Origin: Planctomycetota bacterium
GTDB lineage: Bacteria > Planctomycetota > J058 > JAJDCQ01
NCBI GenBank assembly: GCA_029260755.1
Contig: JAJDCQ010000234.1
Coordinates: 1-44,205, forward strand
Direction of reading: 5' to 3'
Length of the DNA: 44,205 nt
Under the pieces are notes generated by a model, which was given only the letters and a program-made list of their open reading frames with translations, was not told the DNA's origin and did no database searches. A program made the position numbers and the translations under genes. How positions within the stretch are numbered: the stretch's first letter is position 1; each line of letters starts with the position of its first letter. Of the stretch, positions 34,209-42,133 are shown piece by piece.

Positions 34209-34236
34209 GACGTGTGAGATCAGTTCTGTATAATCG
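34209..34236 (+). promoter_or_regulatory. near-consensus promoter of the 54-residue exported peptide gene
   Basis: TTGACG (34209-34214), 16-base spacer, perfect TATAAT (34231-34236). This is the best promoter in the window and lies in an AT-rich patch. A short stem TACCC-tgggtt-GGGTA follows in the leader. Confidence 0.88.
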
Positions 34237-34285
34237 ACTCGTTAAAATACCCTGGGTTGGGTAAGACCAAGAGGAGACAAACACC

Positions 34286-34450
34286 ATGCGCACCGCGATT
34301 CTGACGCTCGCCGTGGTGGTCGGTTTCGGCCTCGCGCCGCTGGCCGCGCAGGCCTGCTGCCACACGCCGATCGACAACCCGCCGCCGCCGATCGACAACC
34401 CCGAGCCGCCGCTGCCGCCCGTTCCGACGACGATTGACTTCAACGGCTAG
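34286..34450 (+). CDS. 54-residue exported Cys-Cys/Pro-rich peptide
   Basis: ATG with GAGGAGA about eight bases upstream. The signal peptide RTAILTLAVVVGFGLAPLAA ends AQA, a good signal peptidase I site, releasing a mature peptide of about 31 residues starting CC. The mature part is CCHTPIDNPPPPIDNP, then EPPLPPVPTTIDFNG, with two PIDNP repeats and no Lys or Arg. Secretion or display at the surface is probable. The adjacent cysteines could make a disulfide or bind a metal. No family is recognised. It has its own consensus promoter and a strong intrinsic terminator, suggesting high independent expression, and sits between two pseudopilin genes. Confidence 0.85.
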   Translation: MRTAILTLAVVVGFGLAPLAAQACCHTPIDNPPPPIDNPEPPLPPVPTTIDFNG

Positions 34451-34479
34451 TCGGCCGGCTGCACACAAGACGAATACTC

Positions 34480-34518
34480 AAAGGGAGCCGCGGTTTACGC
34501 CGCGCTCCCTTTTTTTTT
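34480..34518 (+). terminator. strong intrinsic terminator
   Basis: AAAGGGAGC (34480-34488) pairs with GCTCCCTTT (34504-34512) around a GC-rich loop, followed by an unbroken T-run to 34518. It is the only classic rho-independent terminator that I see in the window, 29 bases after the peptide stop. Confidence 0.95.
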
Positions 34519-34559
34519 GCCCCGCACCTCGTTCGGTGGGTGATCGGCGTCGGCGAAGT

Positions 34560-34639
34560 CCAATGAAGTGCATGATTTCGGGCCCCGCGGACGTCATTGG
34601 ATGCAGCGGGGATCGCCCTCGCCTCAGCCGAGGCGGGGC
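34560..34639 (+). other. structured leader of the GspK-like gene
   Basis: CCAATGA (34560-34566) and TCATTGG (34594-34600) are an inverted pair, followed by a hairpin CGCCTC-agcc-GAGGCG (34620-34635) that can extend by wobble pairs. GGAGG at 34661-34665 and the ATG at 34674 follow. It could be an RNA fold controlling the gene. Confidence 0.45.
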
Positions 34640-34673
34640 CAAACGACACGACACACCTCAGGAGGGACATCGG

Positions 34674-37370
34674 ATGCGCGCGCTCCGAACCGACCGCGGC
34701 AACGCGTTGATCATGACGCTCGCGGTTCTCTTCCTGGTCTTCAGCGTCGCCCTGACCTTCATGTCGGTCACGCGACTCGAGCGGACCGCGGCGGCCAACG
34801 TCGTCGAGCAGAGTCGCGCCGACCTGCTCGCGCGCGGCGGGATCGAGCTCGCGATCAGTCGTCTCACGACGCAGCTCGAGGACCGGGCGATCCTCGAGCT
34901 CCCGAGCCCGACGCCGGTCAACGCGGCCAACCCCCAGAATCAGGCGTTCGCCTGGTACTTCGGCGGCGCGACCCTCGAGGGGCCGGGCGACGGCATCGAC
35001 CTCGCCGACGCGACCGTGCTCTTCCCGAGCTTCCGCCGGAGCGCCGCCCCGGTCGCGACCTCGATCCTCGCCTCGACCTACGCGCAGGACGGCGACACGA
35101 ACCTCGTCAAGGTGATCGACGTCTCGAGTCAGATCTCGCTCAACGTGGAGCGGACCACGGTGGAGCGGATGCTGACCGCGCTCGGCGTGCAGCTCCAGGC
35201 GCGCTTCGGCACGAACCCCGTGCCGGCGGCGACGATCACGACGCTCCTCGACACCCGCGACGCGCAGCCCGGCGGCATCTTCACGACGAAGGGCCAGGTG
35301 AGGGCCGCGATCGGTGACGCGGCGTTCGCGCTGCTCGTCGACTACGTCAGCGTCCACGCGCTCAACCATCCGAGCCCGGTCGTGCCGGAGCCGACGAACA
35401 CCTACCCGCGCGACCACGACGACAGCCTGACCGACCGGCGCGTCCCGGTGAACGTGAACACGGCGCCGATCCCGGTCCTGGTCGCCTGCATCGAGGGGCT
35501 TCAGGGCAACGCGATCGTCGGCGTCGAGCTCGGGCCGGCGCTCCGCGCCGACAACGGCGGCCCGACGCAGGTCATCCGCTTCCTCTACCAGGACACCGGC
35601 GCGGTGACCGCCGCGCAGGCGCTCGCGATCGCGACGGCGATCGACACGCGACGCCGCACCCTCGGGCCGTTCAACACCCGACGGGAGCTCAACGAGTTCC
35701 TCGAGGCCGAGGGGACGAACCAGGCGATCAACCCCGACCTCCTGATCGCCAACTTCGATCCGGACCTCGTCCCCAACAGCTACCACCAGGACAACGCGCG
35801 GCGGTTCACCGTCGACGCGGGCAACCTGACGCAGCCGTCGGTGCCGTTCAGCCTCGCCCCCGAGGGCCTGTTCGAGATCGACTCGATCGGCCGGGTGCAG
35901 GACGGCGACGGCCTCATCATCGCCGAGGCGCGTCGGCGACGGGTGCTGCGCCTGTTCGTCACCCTCCGCCACGAGACCCAGGCGGAGTTCGAGGCCGGTC
36001 GAGTGGCGATGGACGACCGCCTGAAGACCGTCCCCGAGCCGATCGACATTCTCGGCGTCGCCGACGCGAGTCGGGCGGCCGGCGCCGTCAGCTGGGGCCC
36101 GCCGCTCAACGTCGACTTCAACGCGGAGATCTTCCGGGTCGACTTCACCGACGGCTTCGACACGGCCCTGCCGGCCGGCCTCCCGCCGAACACCGACATG
36201 GACAACCCGCCGACGCGCCTCGAGGACGGCGGCGAGCTCGGTCCGCACGGCGTCCTCGCCTACCCCGAGGTCGGCGACAACGAGCCGGGCGTCCGCGAGC
36301 TCTCCTACGCGTCGACGGCGTTCGTCGATCTCCAGGAGGGGGCCGTCGACTTCTGGGTGAAGCTCGGGACCGACGTGCAGGACGGCTCCGATGAGTCGAT
36401 CCTCTACATCAAGCGCTTCGACGACACGATCCCGCCGCAGCCGATCGGTGGCCTCAACATCACGCAGACCGGCACGGCCTGGAAGCTCGTCCGCTACGGC
36501 GACACCCTCGTGAGCTCGCGCTTCTACTGGGGCTTCCCCGACGAGAGCGTCTCCCCCGTCGACCTGATCTTCTCCGAGCGGGTCCATGACATCTCGAGCT
36601 GGCGAGCGGGCGAGTGGCACCACATCGCCCACACCTGGCGCAACGTGATCGAGCAGGAGCTGTTCGTCGACGGTGTCCGCTCCGTCCTCGCGTTCAACTT
36701 CGAGGGCATCGTGCCGGGCGGCGGCGACAACGGCGGCGACCTCATCCGGCTGTTCCGGCTGCGGAGCAACGACCCGACCGAGGAGGTCCACGTCGGCGGC
36801 TACAACTTCATCAACCCGCAGAACTCGAACATCTTCCGGACGCACCTCTTCCTCGAGGGCGAGATCAACCGGATGAGCCACACGATCGTCGACGACGTCC
36901 GAATCTACGACGACCCCGACAACTTCCCCGACGTCGGCTTCGCCCCGATCGACCGGTTCGAGGCGACCACTCCCGCGACGTTCCAGGGCGCGTTCGATCT
37001 GCCGCAGGGGCTGACCGGTAGCCTCGACGGCGGCGAGTTCCGGTTCGGGACGATCGCGTGGGACACGAGTCATCCGGAGCAGCTCGGAGACTTCGCGAAC
37101 GGCCAGGCGGTGGTCGACCTCGACGAGACCGACACGCCGATCACCATGACGGTGCAGATGGAGGGCGGCGCCCCGATCGTCCTCGACGCGGACGAGATCG
37201 ACGGCCGCGGCGGCGGACCGCTCCGCGGCGACGGCGCTCGCCTCCTCTACACGGCCTCGTTCGACGTGCCCTCGTTCCAGCCGATCCTCACCGCGCCCTT
37301 CCTGGAGGGAGTCCGCGTGACCCTCTTCGTGCCCGTGCGGACGCTCGAGGAGCTGTCGGTTCCCGACTAG
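34674..37370 (+). CDS. GspK/PilX-like minor pseudopilin with LamG-like domain
   Basis: 898 residues from ATG with GGAGG eight bases upstream. The N-terminus TDRGNALIMTLAVLFLVFSV and the following polar helix (ARGGIELAISRL) match type II secretion GspK, as does RVPVNVNTAPIPVLVACI (NVNTAP at 260-265), a hallmark of its globular domain. GspK caps the pseudopilus tip. Here the usual ~300-residue protein is tripled: residues ~530-750 form a LamG/concanavalin-type sandwich (FVDLQEGAVDFWVKLG, then EWHHIAHTWRN and LFVDGVRS), and about 150 further residues follow. A carbohydrate- or protein-binding tip is a fair inference. I have not seen this fusion described. It has its own leader after a terminator, so it is expressed separately from the gene at 33293. 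Confidence 0.9.
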   Translation: MRALRTDRGNALIMTLAVLFLVFSVALTFMSVTRLERTAAANVVEQSRADLLARGGIELAISRLTTQLEDRAILELPSPTPVNAANPQNQAFAWYFGGATLEGPGDGIDLADATVLFPSFRRSAAPVATSILASTYAQDGDTNLVKVIDVSSQISLNVERTTVERMLTALGVQLQARFGTNPVPAATITTLLDTRDAQPGGIFTTKGQVRAAIGDAAFALLVDYVSVHALNHPSPVVPEPTNTYPRDHDDSLTDRRVPVNVNTAPIPVLVACIEGLQGNAIVGVELGPALRADNGGPTQVIRFLYQDTGAVTAAQALAIATAIDTRRRTLGPFNTRRELNEFLEAEGTNQAINPDLLIANFDPDLVPNSYHQDNARRFTVDAGNLTQPSVPFSLAPEGLFEIDSIGRVQDGDGLIIAEARRRRVLRLFVTLRHETQAEFEAGRVAMDDRLKTVPEPIDILGVADASRAAGAVSWGPPLNVDFNAEIFRVDFTDGFDTALPAGLPPNTDMDNPPTRLEDGGELGPHGVLAYPEVGDNEPGVRELSYASTAFVDLQEGAVDFWVKLGTDVQDGSDESILYIKRFDDTIPPQPIGGLNITQTGTAWKLVRYGDTLVSSRFYWGFPDESVSPVDLIFSERVHDISSWRAGEWHHIAHTWRNVIEQELFVDGVRSVLAFNFEGIVPGGGDNGGDLIRLFRLRSNDPTEEVHVGGYNFINPQNSNIFRTHLFLEGEINRMSHTIVDDVRIYDDPDNFPDVGFAPIDRFEATTPATFQGAFDLPQGLTGSLDGGEFRFGTIAWDTSHPEQLGDFANGQAVVDLDETDTPITMTVQMEGGAPIVLDADEIDGRGGGPLRGDGARLLYTASFDVPSFQPILTAPFLEGVRVTLFVPVRTLEELSVPD

Positions 37371-37529
37371 AGGTCCGCCGGCGATCGAAGCGTCCAAACG
37401 CCCGGGCGGCCTCGCCGGAGGCCGCCCTCGGCGCGTCGGGGTGACCTGGTGGAATCGGCGCCCCCGTGGCATCGTGTCTGGACGGGCCGCCGTCGCGGCT
37501 CCCGTCGTCGTGAGCGAAGGAGCCTGAAG

Positions 37530-38996
37530 GTGAAGAAGACCGTTCCGTCCGCCCCGTCCGTCCTCCTCGTCTCCCTGGTCGCGTTCGGGGCGCTCGCCGG
37601 CCTCGCCCGCGCCGACGACGAGCGCTCGATCACGATCGAGAAGGTCGACGTCGACGACCAGAAGACGACCACCACCCTCGTGGTCACCGGCAAGGTCCAG
37701 AACCTGCCGAAGGGAACCCAGATCACCGGCTCCCTCGCGCTGGCCGGGCACGACGGGAGCTACCGGCGGTCGCCGGTCCTCGAGGACGGCACCTTCACGA
37801 TCAAGATCGGGCCGATCCGCAAGCGCGTCCTCCCGGGCGAGTACACGGTCAAGGCCGACTTCGTCCTCCGGAACCAGCCGCGCCACATCACGGCCGCGCT
37901 CTCCACGGAGCGCGGCGCCGAGGTGAAGGTGACCCCGGGCCTGAAGAAGATCCGCATCGGCGAGGTCGCCGAAGGCGAGGCCGAGAAGAAGCAGTTCGAG
38001 CAGCGCTACCGCGAGCTCTACGAGGACGCGCGGATCGCGTATCTCAACGTCGTGATGAACGGCTCCTACTACACGTTCGCCGCGCGGCCGCGCGCCGAGG
38101 GGCCGTGGAAGCCGGCCGCCGAGCGCTGGGCGGCGCGCTCCGAGCGGATCAAGTCCGGTCCGATGGCGCGGGTCGGCCGCGGCGTCGCGACGATCAAGGA
38201 CGAGGTCTTCCAGAGCTACTACCCCGACGCGCAGGCCGCCCTCGAGAGCATCGCCTACCTCCTCCCTCGCCTCGATGCCGCCTACGGAGCCGAGATCTAC
38301 AAGACCCTCGGGATGAAGGTGCCGCCCGCGATCGCCTCGCTCGTTCAGTACGACGTCGTCGCGGTGAAGGAGAACATGCACCGCCACGCCCGCGCCCTCG
38401 AGGCGTCGGTCGGGATCGAGCCGGAGGAGTGGGAGCCGGTCGACCTCGGCGTGCGCGAGGAGGGGCAGATCCTCGGCGAGAAGTACCGGAGCAAGGTCTC
38501 GAAGTTCGAGGTCGAGCGTCCCGCCGCCGACTGGGTCTTCCGCCCGGCGACGTCGAGCCCGGTCACCCGGCTCCAGATCCGGCCGGGCGACGAGAAGCGC
38601 GGTCCGCTCGGTCAGCTCGTCGTCGAGATCCACGATCACCCGCGCAGCGAGGGCGACGCCGACCTGATCGAGGCGATCGAGGTCCAGGGACGCGACCGCT
38701 GGCCGGCGTTCAAGAAGATCGACTCCAAGAAGATCAGCGCGCCCGACGCGACGATGCCCGGCGGCGTTCGCCCCGGCTACGAGCTCAGCTTCAAGGCGAC
38801 CCTCGCGGGGCAGGTCTACCTCGTCCGGGAGTACCACCTGTTCTGCCGCTGGAAGAAGCGCACCTACTGCCTCACCAGCATGGCGCACGAGGGCGAGTGG
38901 AAGGGCTTCGAGAAGGAGTTCGAGGCGAGCGTGAAGACGTTCAAGGTCCTCGACGCCGAGACGCCGATCATCGAGCCGGGCGAGGGTGACGACTGA
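37530..38996 (+). CDS. exported protein of unknown function
   Basis: 488 residues from GTG, with GAAGGAG about seven bases upstream. The signal peptide KTVPSAPSVLLVSLVAFGAL ends at ARA-DDE. The first ~120 mature residues form strands (TTTTLVVTGKVQNLPKGTQI, then GEYTVKADFVL) like an immunoglobulin-type or carrier domain; the middle is helical and rich in Arg/Glu (RYRELYEDARIAYLNVVMNG); the C-terminal part is beta-rich with VYLVREYHLFCRWKKRTYCL. Two cysteines near the end could pair. No family is recognised. It follows the GspK-like gene by 159 bases and may be a cargo or helper, though that is only proximity. Confidence 0.85.
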   Translation: MKKTVPSAPSVLLVSLVAFGALAGLARADDERSITIEKVDVDDQKTTTTLVVTGKVQNLPKGTQITGSLALAGHDGSYRRSPVLEDGTFTIKIGPIRKRVLPGEYTVKADFVLRNQPRHITAALSTERGAEVKVTPGLKKIRIGEVAEGEAEKKQFEQRYRELYEDARIAYLNVVMNGSYYTFAARPRAEGPWKPAAERWAARSERIKSGPMARVGRGVATIKDEVFQSYYPDAQAALESIAYLLPRLDAAYGAEIYKTLGMKVPPAIASLVQYDVVAVKENMHRHARALEASVGIEPEEWEPVDLGVREEGQILGEKYRSKVSKFEVERPAADWVFRPATSSPVTRLQIRPGDEKRGPLGQLVVEIHDHPRSEGDADLIEAIEVQGRDRWPAFKKIDSKKISAPDATMPGGVRPGYELSFKATLAGQVYLVREYHLFCRWKKRTYCLTSMAHEGEWKGFEKEFEASVKTFKVLDAETPIIEPGEGDD

Positions 38997-39020
38997 CCCG
39001 CCGGATGTCCTCGTCGGCGA

Positions 39021-39224
39021 GCTCGCCTCCGGCGAGCGGGATGGAACCACGGAGGCACCGAGACACGGAGGATCTTCGAGTGCGCCCGATCTCCGTCGGA
39101 GAGGATGGGCGCCCCTTCGCTGCCACCGAGTCCAGAAGGGTCGCCGCGTCGAGCGCTCGAGGTCGCGGCCGGTCGAGGCGGAGCAGGGAATCCTCCGTGT
39201 CTTCGTGCCTCCGTGGTTCCATCC
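39021..39224. repeat. octamer inverted-repeat element 5 (CACGGAG family)
   Basis: It starts with hairpin GCTCGCC-tcc-GGCGAGC (39021-39037), identical to that of the element at 8727. The left arm (39038-39070) has CCACGGAGGCACCGAGACAC and the right arm (39192-39224) is the inverse, ending GTTCCATCC. The core CTTCGAGTGCGCCCGATCTC matches the reverse of the 8727 element core. It starts 24 bases after the exported protein stop; the rest of the gap to 39274 has no gene. Confidence 0.87.
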
Positions 39225-39274
39225 TCGTCCGCGCGCCGAAGGCGTTCGTCGCCGCGTGAGCGGGGGCTGAGCGA

Positions 39275-40159
39275 GTGCCCCTCGACCTCCGCCGCTATCG
39301 CCGCACCGAGGAGACGCCGCGCCCAAGGCGCCGCGCTCCCCCGCGCTGGGTGGCGATCGCGCTGTTCGAGATCGGCCTCGCGCTGCGCCGGCCGGCGGTG
39401 ATCGTCCTGATCGTCCTCGCGTGGGTCGCCGCGATCCGGTGGAGCGACTGGTTCATCACGGTCACCCAGGGCGGGCTCCGCGCCGACATCGTCATCGCGC
39501 AGGGCGAGCGGTTCTTCTCGCGCGAGCTGCTCGGGCTGGCGCAGCGCCAGTCGGTGTTCGCCGCGATCGTGATCGCCGTGGTCGGCGCGGGGATGATCGC
39601 GCGCGACCTCGGGACGGGGGCGCACGCCTTCCTCTTCAGTCGCGATGTCACGCCGGGGCGATACCTCGCCGGCAAGGCGAGCGCGATCCTGTTCTTTCTC
39701 CTGGTCGTCCTCTGGCTCCCCTGCTGCCTCTTCTACGCCTGGGCGATCCTGAGCTCGGGGCAGGTCGACTCGACGGTCTTCCGGATGTTCAAGGCCGACA
39801 TCGTGCCGAGCCGGCTCGGCATGCTGGCCGCGCATCTGGGCGTCGTGACCGTCGTGCTCGTGACGCTCGCCCTCTCGGTGAGCTCGTTCGCCCGCAACGC
39901 CTGGGACGCGCGCCTCATGTTCGCGGCCCTGATCCTCGGCGGCGAGTACGTCAACCTGCTCCTGGGCCGGTTCGCCGAGCTCCGGGTCTTCCGCTACGTC
40001 TCGTTCTCCTACTGCCTGTCGCGGGTCGCGCCGCCCCTCTACGATCTCGCCCCGTTCACGACCGAGACGTGGGTGATCCTGGGCGCCCTCGGCGGCCTGG
40101 CGCTCGTCCTCCTCGTCGTCGCCCGCGGCCGCGTGGCGCGGGCGACGGGGGCCGCGTGA
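39275..40159 (+). CDS. ABC-2 type permease
   Basis: 294 residues from GTG. A basic cytoplasmic N-terminus is followed by about six membrane helices (VAIALFEIGLALRRPAVIVL, FAAIVIAVVGAGMIARDL, ILFFLLVVLWLPCCLFYAWA, LGVVTVVLVTLALSVSSF, a segment near WDARLMFAALILGG, and WVILGALGGLALVLLVVARG). ARDLGTGAHAFLFSRDVTPG resembles the loop of ABC-2 permeases that precedes the coupling helix. Its stop overlaps the ATG of the ATPase gene (TGATG). The exporter substrate cannot be told. Confidence 0.87.
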   Translation: MPLDLRRYRRTEETPRPRRRAPPRWVAIALFEIGLALRRPAVIVLIVLAWVAAIRWSDWFITVTQGGLRADIVIAQGERFFSRELLGLAQRQSVFAAIVIAVVGAGMIARDLGTGAHAFLFSRDVTPGRYLAGKASAILFFLLVVLWLPCCLFYAWAILSSGQVDSTVFRMFKADIVPSRLGMLAAHLGVVTVVLVTLALSVSSFARNAWDARLMFAALILGGEYVNLLLGRFAELRVFRYVSFSYCLSRVAPPLYDLAPFTTETWVILGALGGLALVLLVVARGRVARATGAA

Positions 40160-41133
40160 TGACGGCCCCCGCGCCCGCGATCGTCGCGACCGACGTCGCC
40201 AAGCTCTTCGGCGATGTCCTCGCGCTCCAGCGGGTCGATCTCACGATCGACGGCGGAATCGTCGGGTTGCTCGGCCCGAACTCCGCCGGGAAGAGCACGT
40301 TCATGCGCCTCGTCGTCGGCGAGCTTCGGCCGAGCCGGGGGACCATCCGGGTGCTCGGCGGCGATCCGTTCCGCGACGCCGAGCTCAAGGCGGGCGTCGG
40401 GTTCGCGCCCGAGGGCGACCCGTTCTACGAGGACATGACGGGCCGAGGCTGGGTCGAGGCGCTCCTGAGCTTCCACGGCCTCGAGGCGGATGCCGCCGCC
40501 GAGCTCGCCGGCCAGGCCCTCGCGCGCGTCGGGATGGAGCGCCTGGCGGAGCGGCGGATCGACGGGATGAGCCGCGGGATGCGCCAGCGGCTCAAGATCG
40601 CGCAGGCGCTCGCTCATCGCCCGCGGTTGATCGTCCTGGACGAGCCGCTCAACGGCTGCGACCCGGTCGTGAAGGCGTCCCTCAAGGATCTCTTCCGCGA
40701 GCTCGCCGCGGCCGGCGCGACGCTGCTCCTCTCGAGCCACGACCTGGCCGAGATGGAGGCGATGACCGACCGGATCATCCTGATCAACCACGGACGGGTC
40801 GCCGCTCACGGGCGGATCGACGAGCTCCGGTCGCTCCTCGATCGCCACCCGCGCGCGCTCCGCGTGACGCTCGCCCCGGGGGCGACGGCCCCCGGACGTC
40901 CCCTCGAGACGCTCGCGGGCGACCTCGTCTCGATCGCGGGGGTCGAGGGGGTGACGATCGAGCGGCCGCTCCTCGCCGTGCGCGTCGAGACGCGGGACGT
41001 CGGGGCCTTCTACGACGCCCTCGGAGCGATCGTCATCGACCGCGACCTGCCCGTCCGGAGCGTCACGACGGTCGACGCCGACCTTCGAAGCGTCTTTCGC
41101 TACGTCGTCGCCGACCTCGGGGGCGAGGCGTGA
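40159..41133 (+). CDS. ABC transporter ATP-binding protein
   Basis: 324 residues. Walker A GPNSAGKST (K45), Q-loop region GFAPEGDPFYEDMTG, signature SRGMRQR (S138) and Walker B LIVLDEPLNG (D161-E162), then the H-switch SSHDLAEM. The order and spacing are those of an ABC-2 exporter ATPase. After residue ~225 there is an extra C-terminal domain of about 100 residues as in drug or lipid exporters (DrrA-like). It powers the permeases on both sides of it. The start is shared with the upstream stop and its own stop overlaps the next GTG. Confidence 0.95.
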   Translation: MTAPAPAIVATDVAKLFGDVLALQRVDLTIDGGIVGLLGPNSAGKSTFMRLVVGELRPSRGTIRVLGGDPFRDAELKAGVGFAPEGDPFYEDMTGRGWVEALLSFHGLEADAAAELAGQALARVGMERLAERRIDGMSRGMRQRLKIAQALAHRPRLIVLDEPLNGCDPVVKASLKDLFRELAAAGATLLLSSHDLAEMEAMTDRIILINHGRVAAHGRIDELRSLLDRHPRALRVTLAPGATAPGRPLETLAGDLVSIAGVEGVTIERPLLAVRVETRDVGAFYDALGAIVIDRDLPVRSVTTVDADLRSVFRYVVADLGGEA

Positions 41134-41981
41134 GCGACGTCGCCGGCGCGAACGCCGTGGGGCCGCCCGATCGCCGCGCGACCCGGCGGGTCTTCGCGTT
41201 CACGCTCCGGCGGCTGCTGTGGAGCCCCCGGACGGTCGTCGTCGCGATCGTGGCGCTCCTCCCGGTCGTCTGGGCCGCCCATCTCGCGTCCGACCCGGCC
41301 CTGCTCGCGGCGCGGATGCCCGCGCCGCCGATCGGGTCGGCGCTCCCGATCGAGCGGATCACCGCGATGCCGTCGCCGCCGGCGAACGCGTTCGGCTGGC
41401 TGCTGCTGCACATGTATCTGCAGTGCGCGGCGGCGCTCGCCGGCGTGCTCTACGGGACCGGCGGGGTGAGCGTGGCGGCCGACGCGGAGCGCGGGACGCT
41501 CAGCCTGCTCCTGTGTCGACCGGTGAGCCGGTGGCGCTACTGGCTCGGTCGGCGTCTCGCCGTCGACGCGGCCGTTCTCCTGGTCACCGGTCCGGGGCTG
41601 CTCATGACCTACGCGATCCTCGTCGGCCCGGCGGAGCCGTTCGTTCTCCTGGCGTCGATCGGGATCCTGGCCCTCAGCGTGGCCGCCTGGAACTCGATCC
41701 TGACCCTCTTCGGGCTCTTCCGCTGGTCGCTCGTTGGGGGCCTGCTCTTCGCGTTCGTCTGGGAGTTCGGGTTGAACCGCGTCGAGGTCGGTGAGGGCGT
41801 GCGTTTCTACACCCTCTGGCACTACCAGCGCTCGCTCGTCCGCAGCGTGCTCAATGATGCCCTCTTCGGGCTCGGATTGACGGACCCGGGAGTCGCGGCC
41901 GCCGCCCTCGCCGCGGTCGCCCTCGGGTTCGGGGCGCTCGCCTGCATCATCTTCACCCGTCGTGAGTTCCGGGTGGCGTGA
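41130..41981 (+). CDS. second ABC-2 type permease
   Basis: 283 residues from GTG at 41130, which overlaps the ATPase stop. Membrane helices include TVVVAIVALLPVVWAAHLA, AFGWLLLHMYLQCAAALAGV, DAAVLLVTGPGLLMTYAILV, FVLLASIGILALSVAAW, LVGGLLFAFVWEFGLN and AAAALAAVALGFGALACIIF. AERGTLSLLLCRPVSRWRYW is the coupling-loop pattern of ABC-2 permeases. It differs from the first permease in length and sequence, so the exporter is probably a heterodimer of permeases with two copies of the ATPase. Its stop is followed by an AT-rich promoter region. Confidence 0.9.
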   Translation: MSDVAGANAVGPPDRRATRRVFAFTLRRLLWSPRTVVVAIVALLPVVWAAHLASDPALLAARMPAPPIGSALPIERITAMPSPPANAFGWLLLHMYLQCAAALAGVLYGTGGVSVAADAERGTLSLLLCRPVSRWRYWLGRRLAVDAAVLLVTGPGLLMTYAILVGPAEPFVLLASIGILALSVAAWNSILTLFGLFRWSLVGGLLFAFVWEFGLNRVEVGEGVRFYTLWHYQRSLVRSVLNDALFGLGLTDPGVAAAALAAVALGFGALACIIFTRREFRVA

Positions 41982-42037
41982 CGCGCTGTTCTCGCAAAAC
42001 CCAGGGTCAAACAAAAACCTGATATCGCCAAAAAACG

Positions 42038-42066
42038 TTGACACCTGGCAGGCGTCGGGGTAAAAC
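42038..42066 (+). promoter_or_regulatory. promoter of the zinc-ribbon/HEAT gene
   Basis: Perfect TTGACA (42038-42043), 17-base spacer, TAAAAC (42061-42066). A second -10-like TATAAG lies at 42104-42109 without a good -35. The 152-base gap is AT-rich relative to its surroundings. Confidence 0.7.
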
Positions 42067-42133
42067 GTGTGCCTTCGCGAGCGGCCCGCCACCCGGGCAT
42101 TGATATAAGATATTGCAGCTCTAGGAGTAGGGT

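Noticed and set aside
31593..38996. A complete type II secretion operon
   Set aside because: No secretin, assembly ATPase, inner-membrane platform protein or prepilin peptidase is present; only minor pseudopilins can be supported.
34440..39326. A 1,628-codon open frame on the minus strand
   Set aside because: It runs antisense to three good genes with signal peptides and GspK motifs. Its protein is Arg/Ala/Asp/Val-rich without domains, an effect of high third-position GC.
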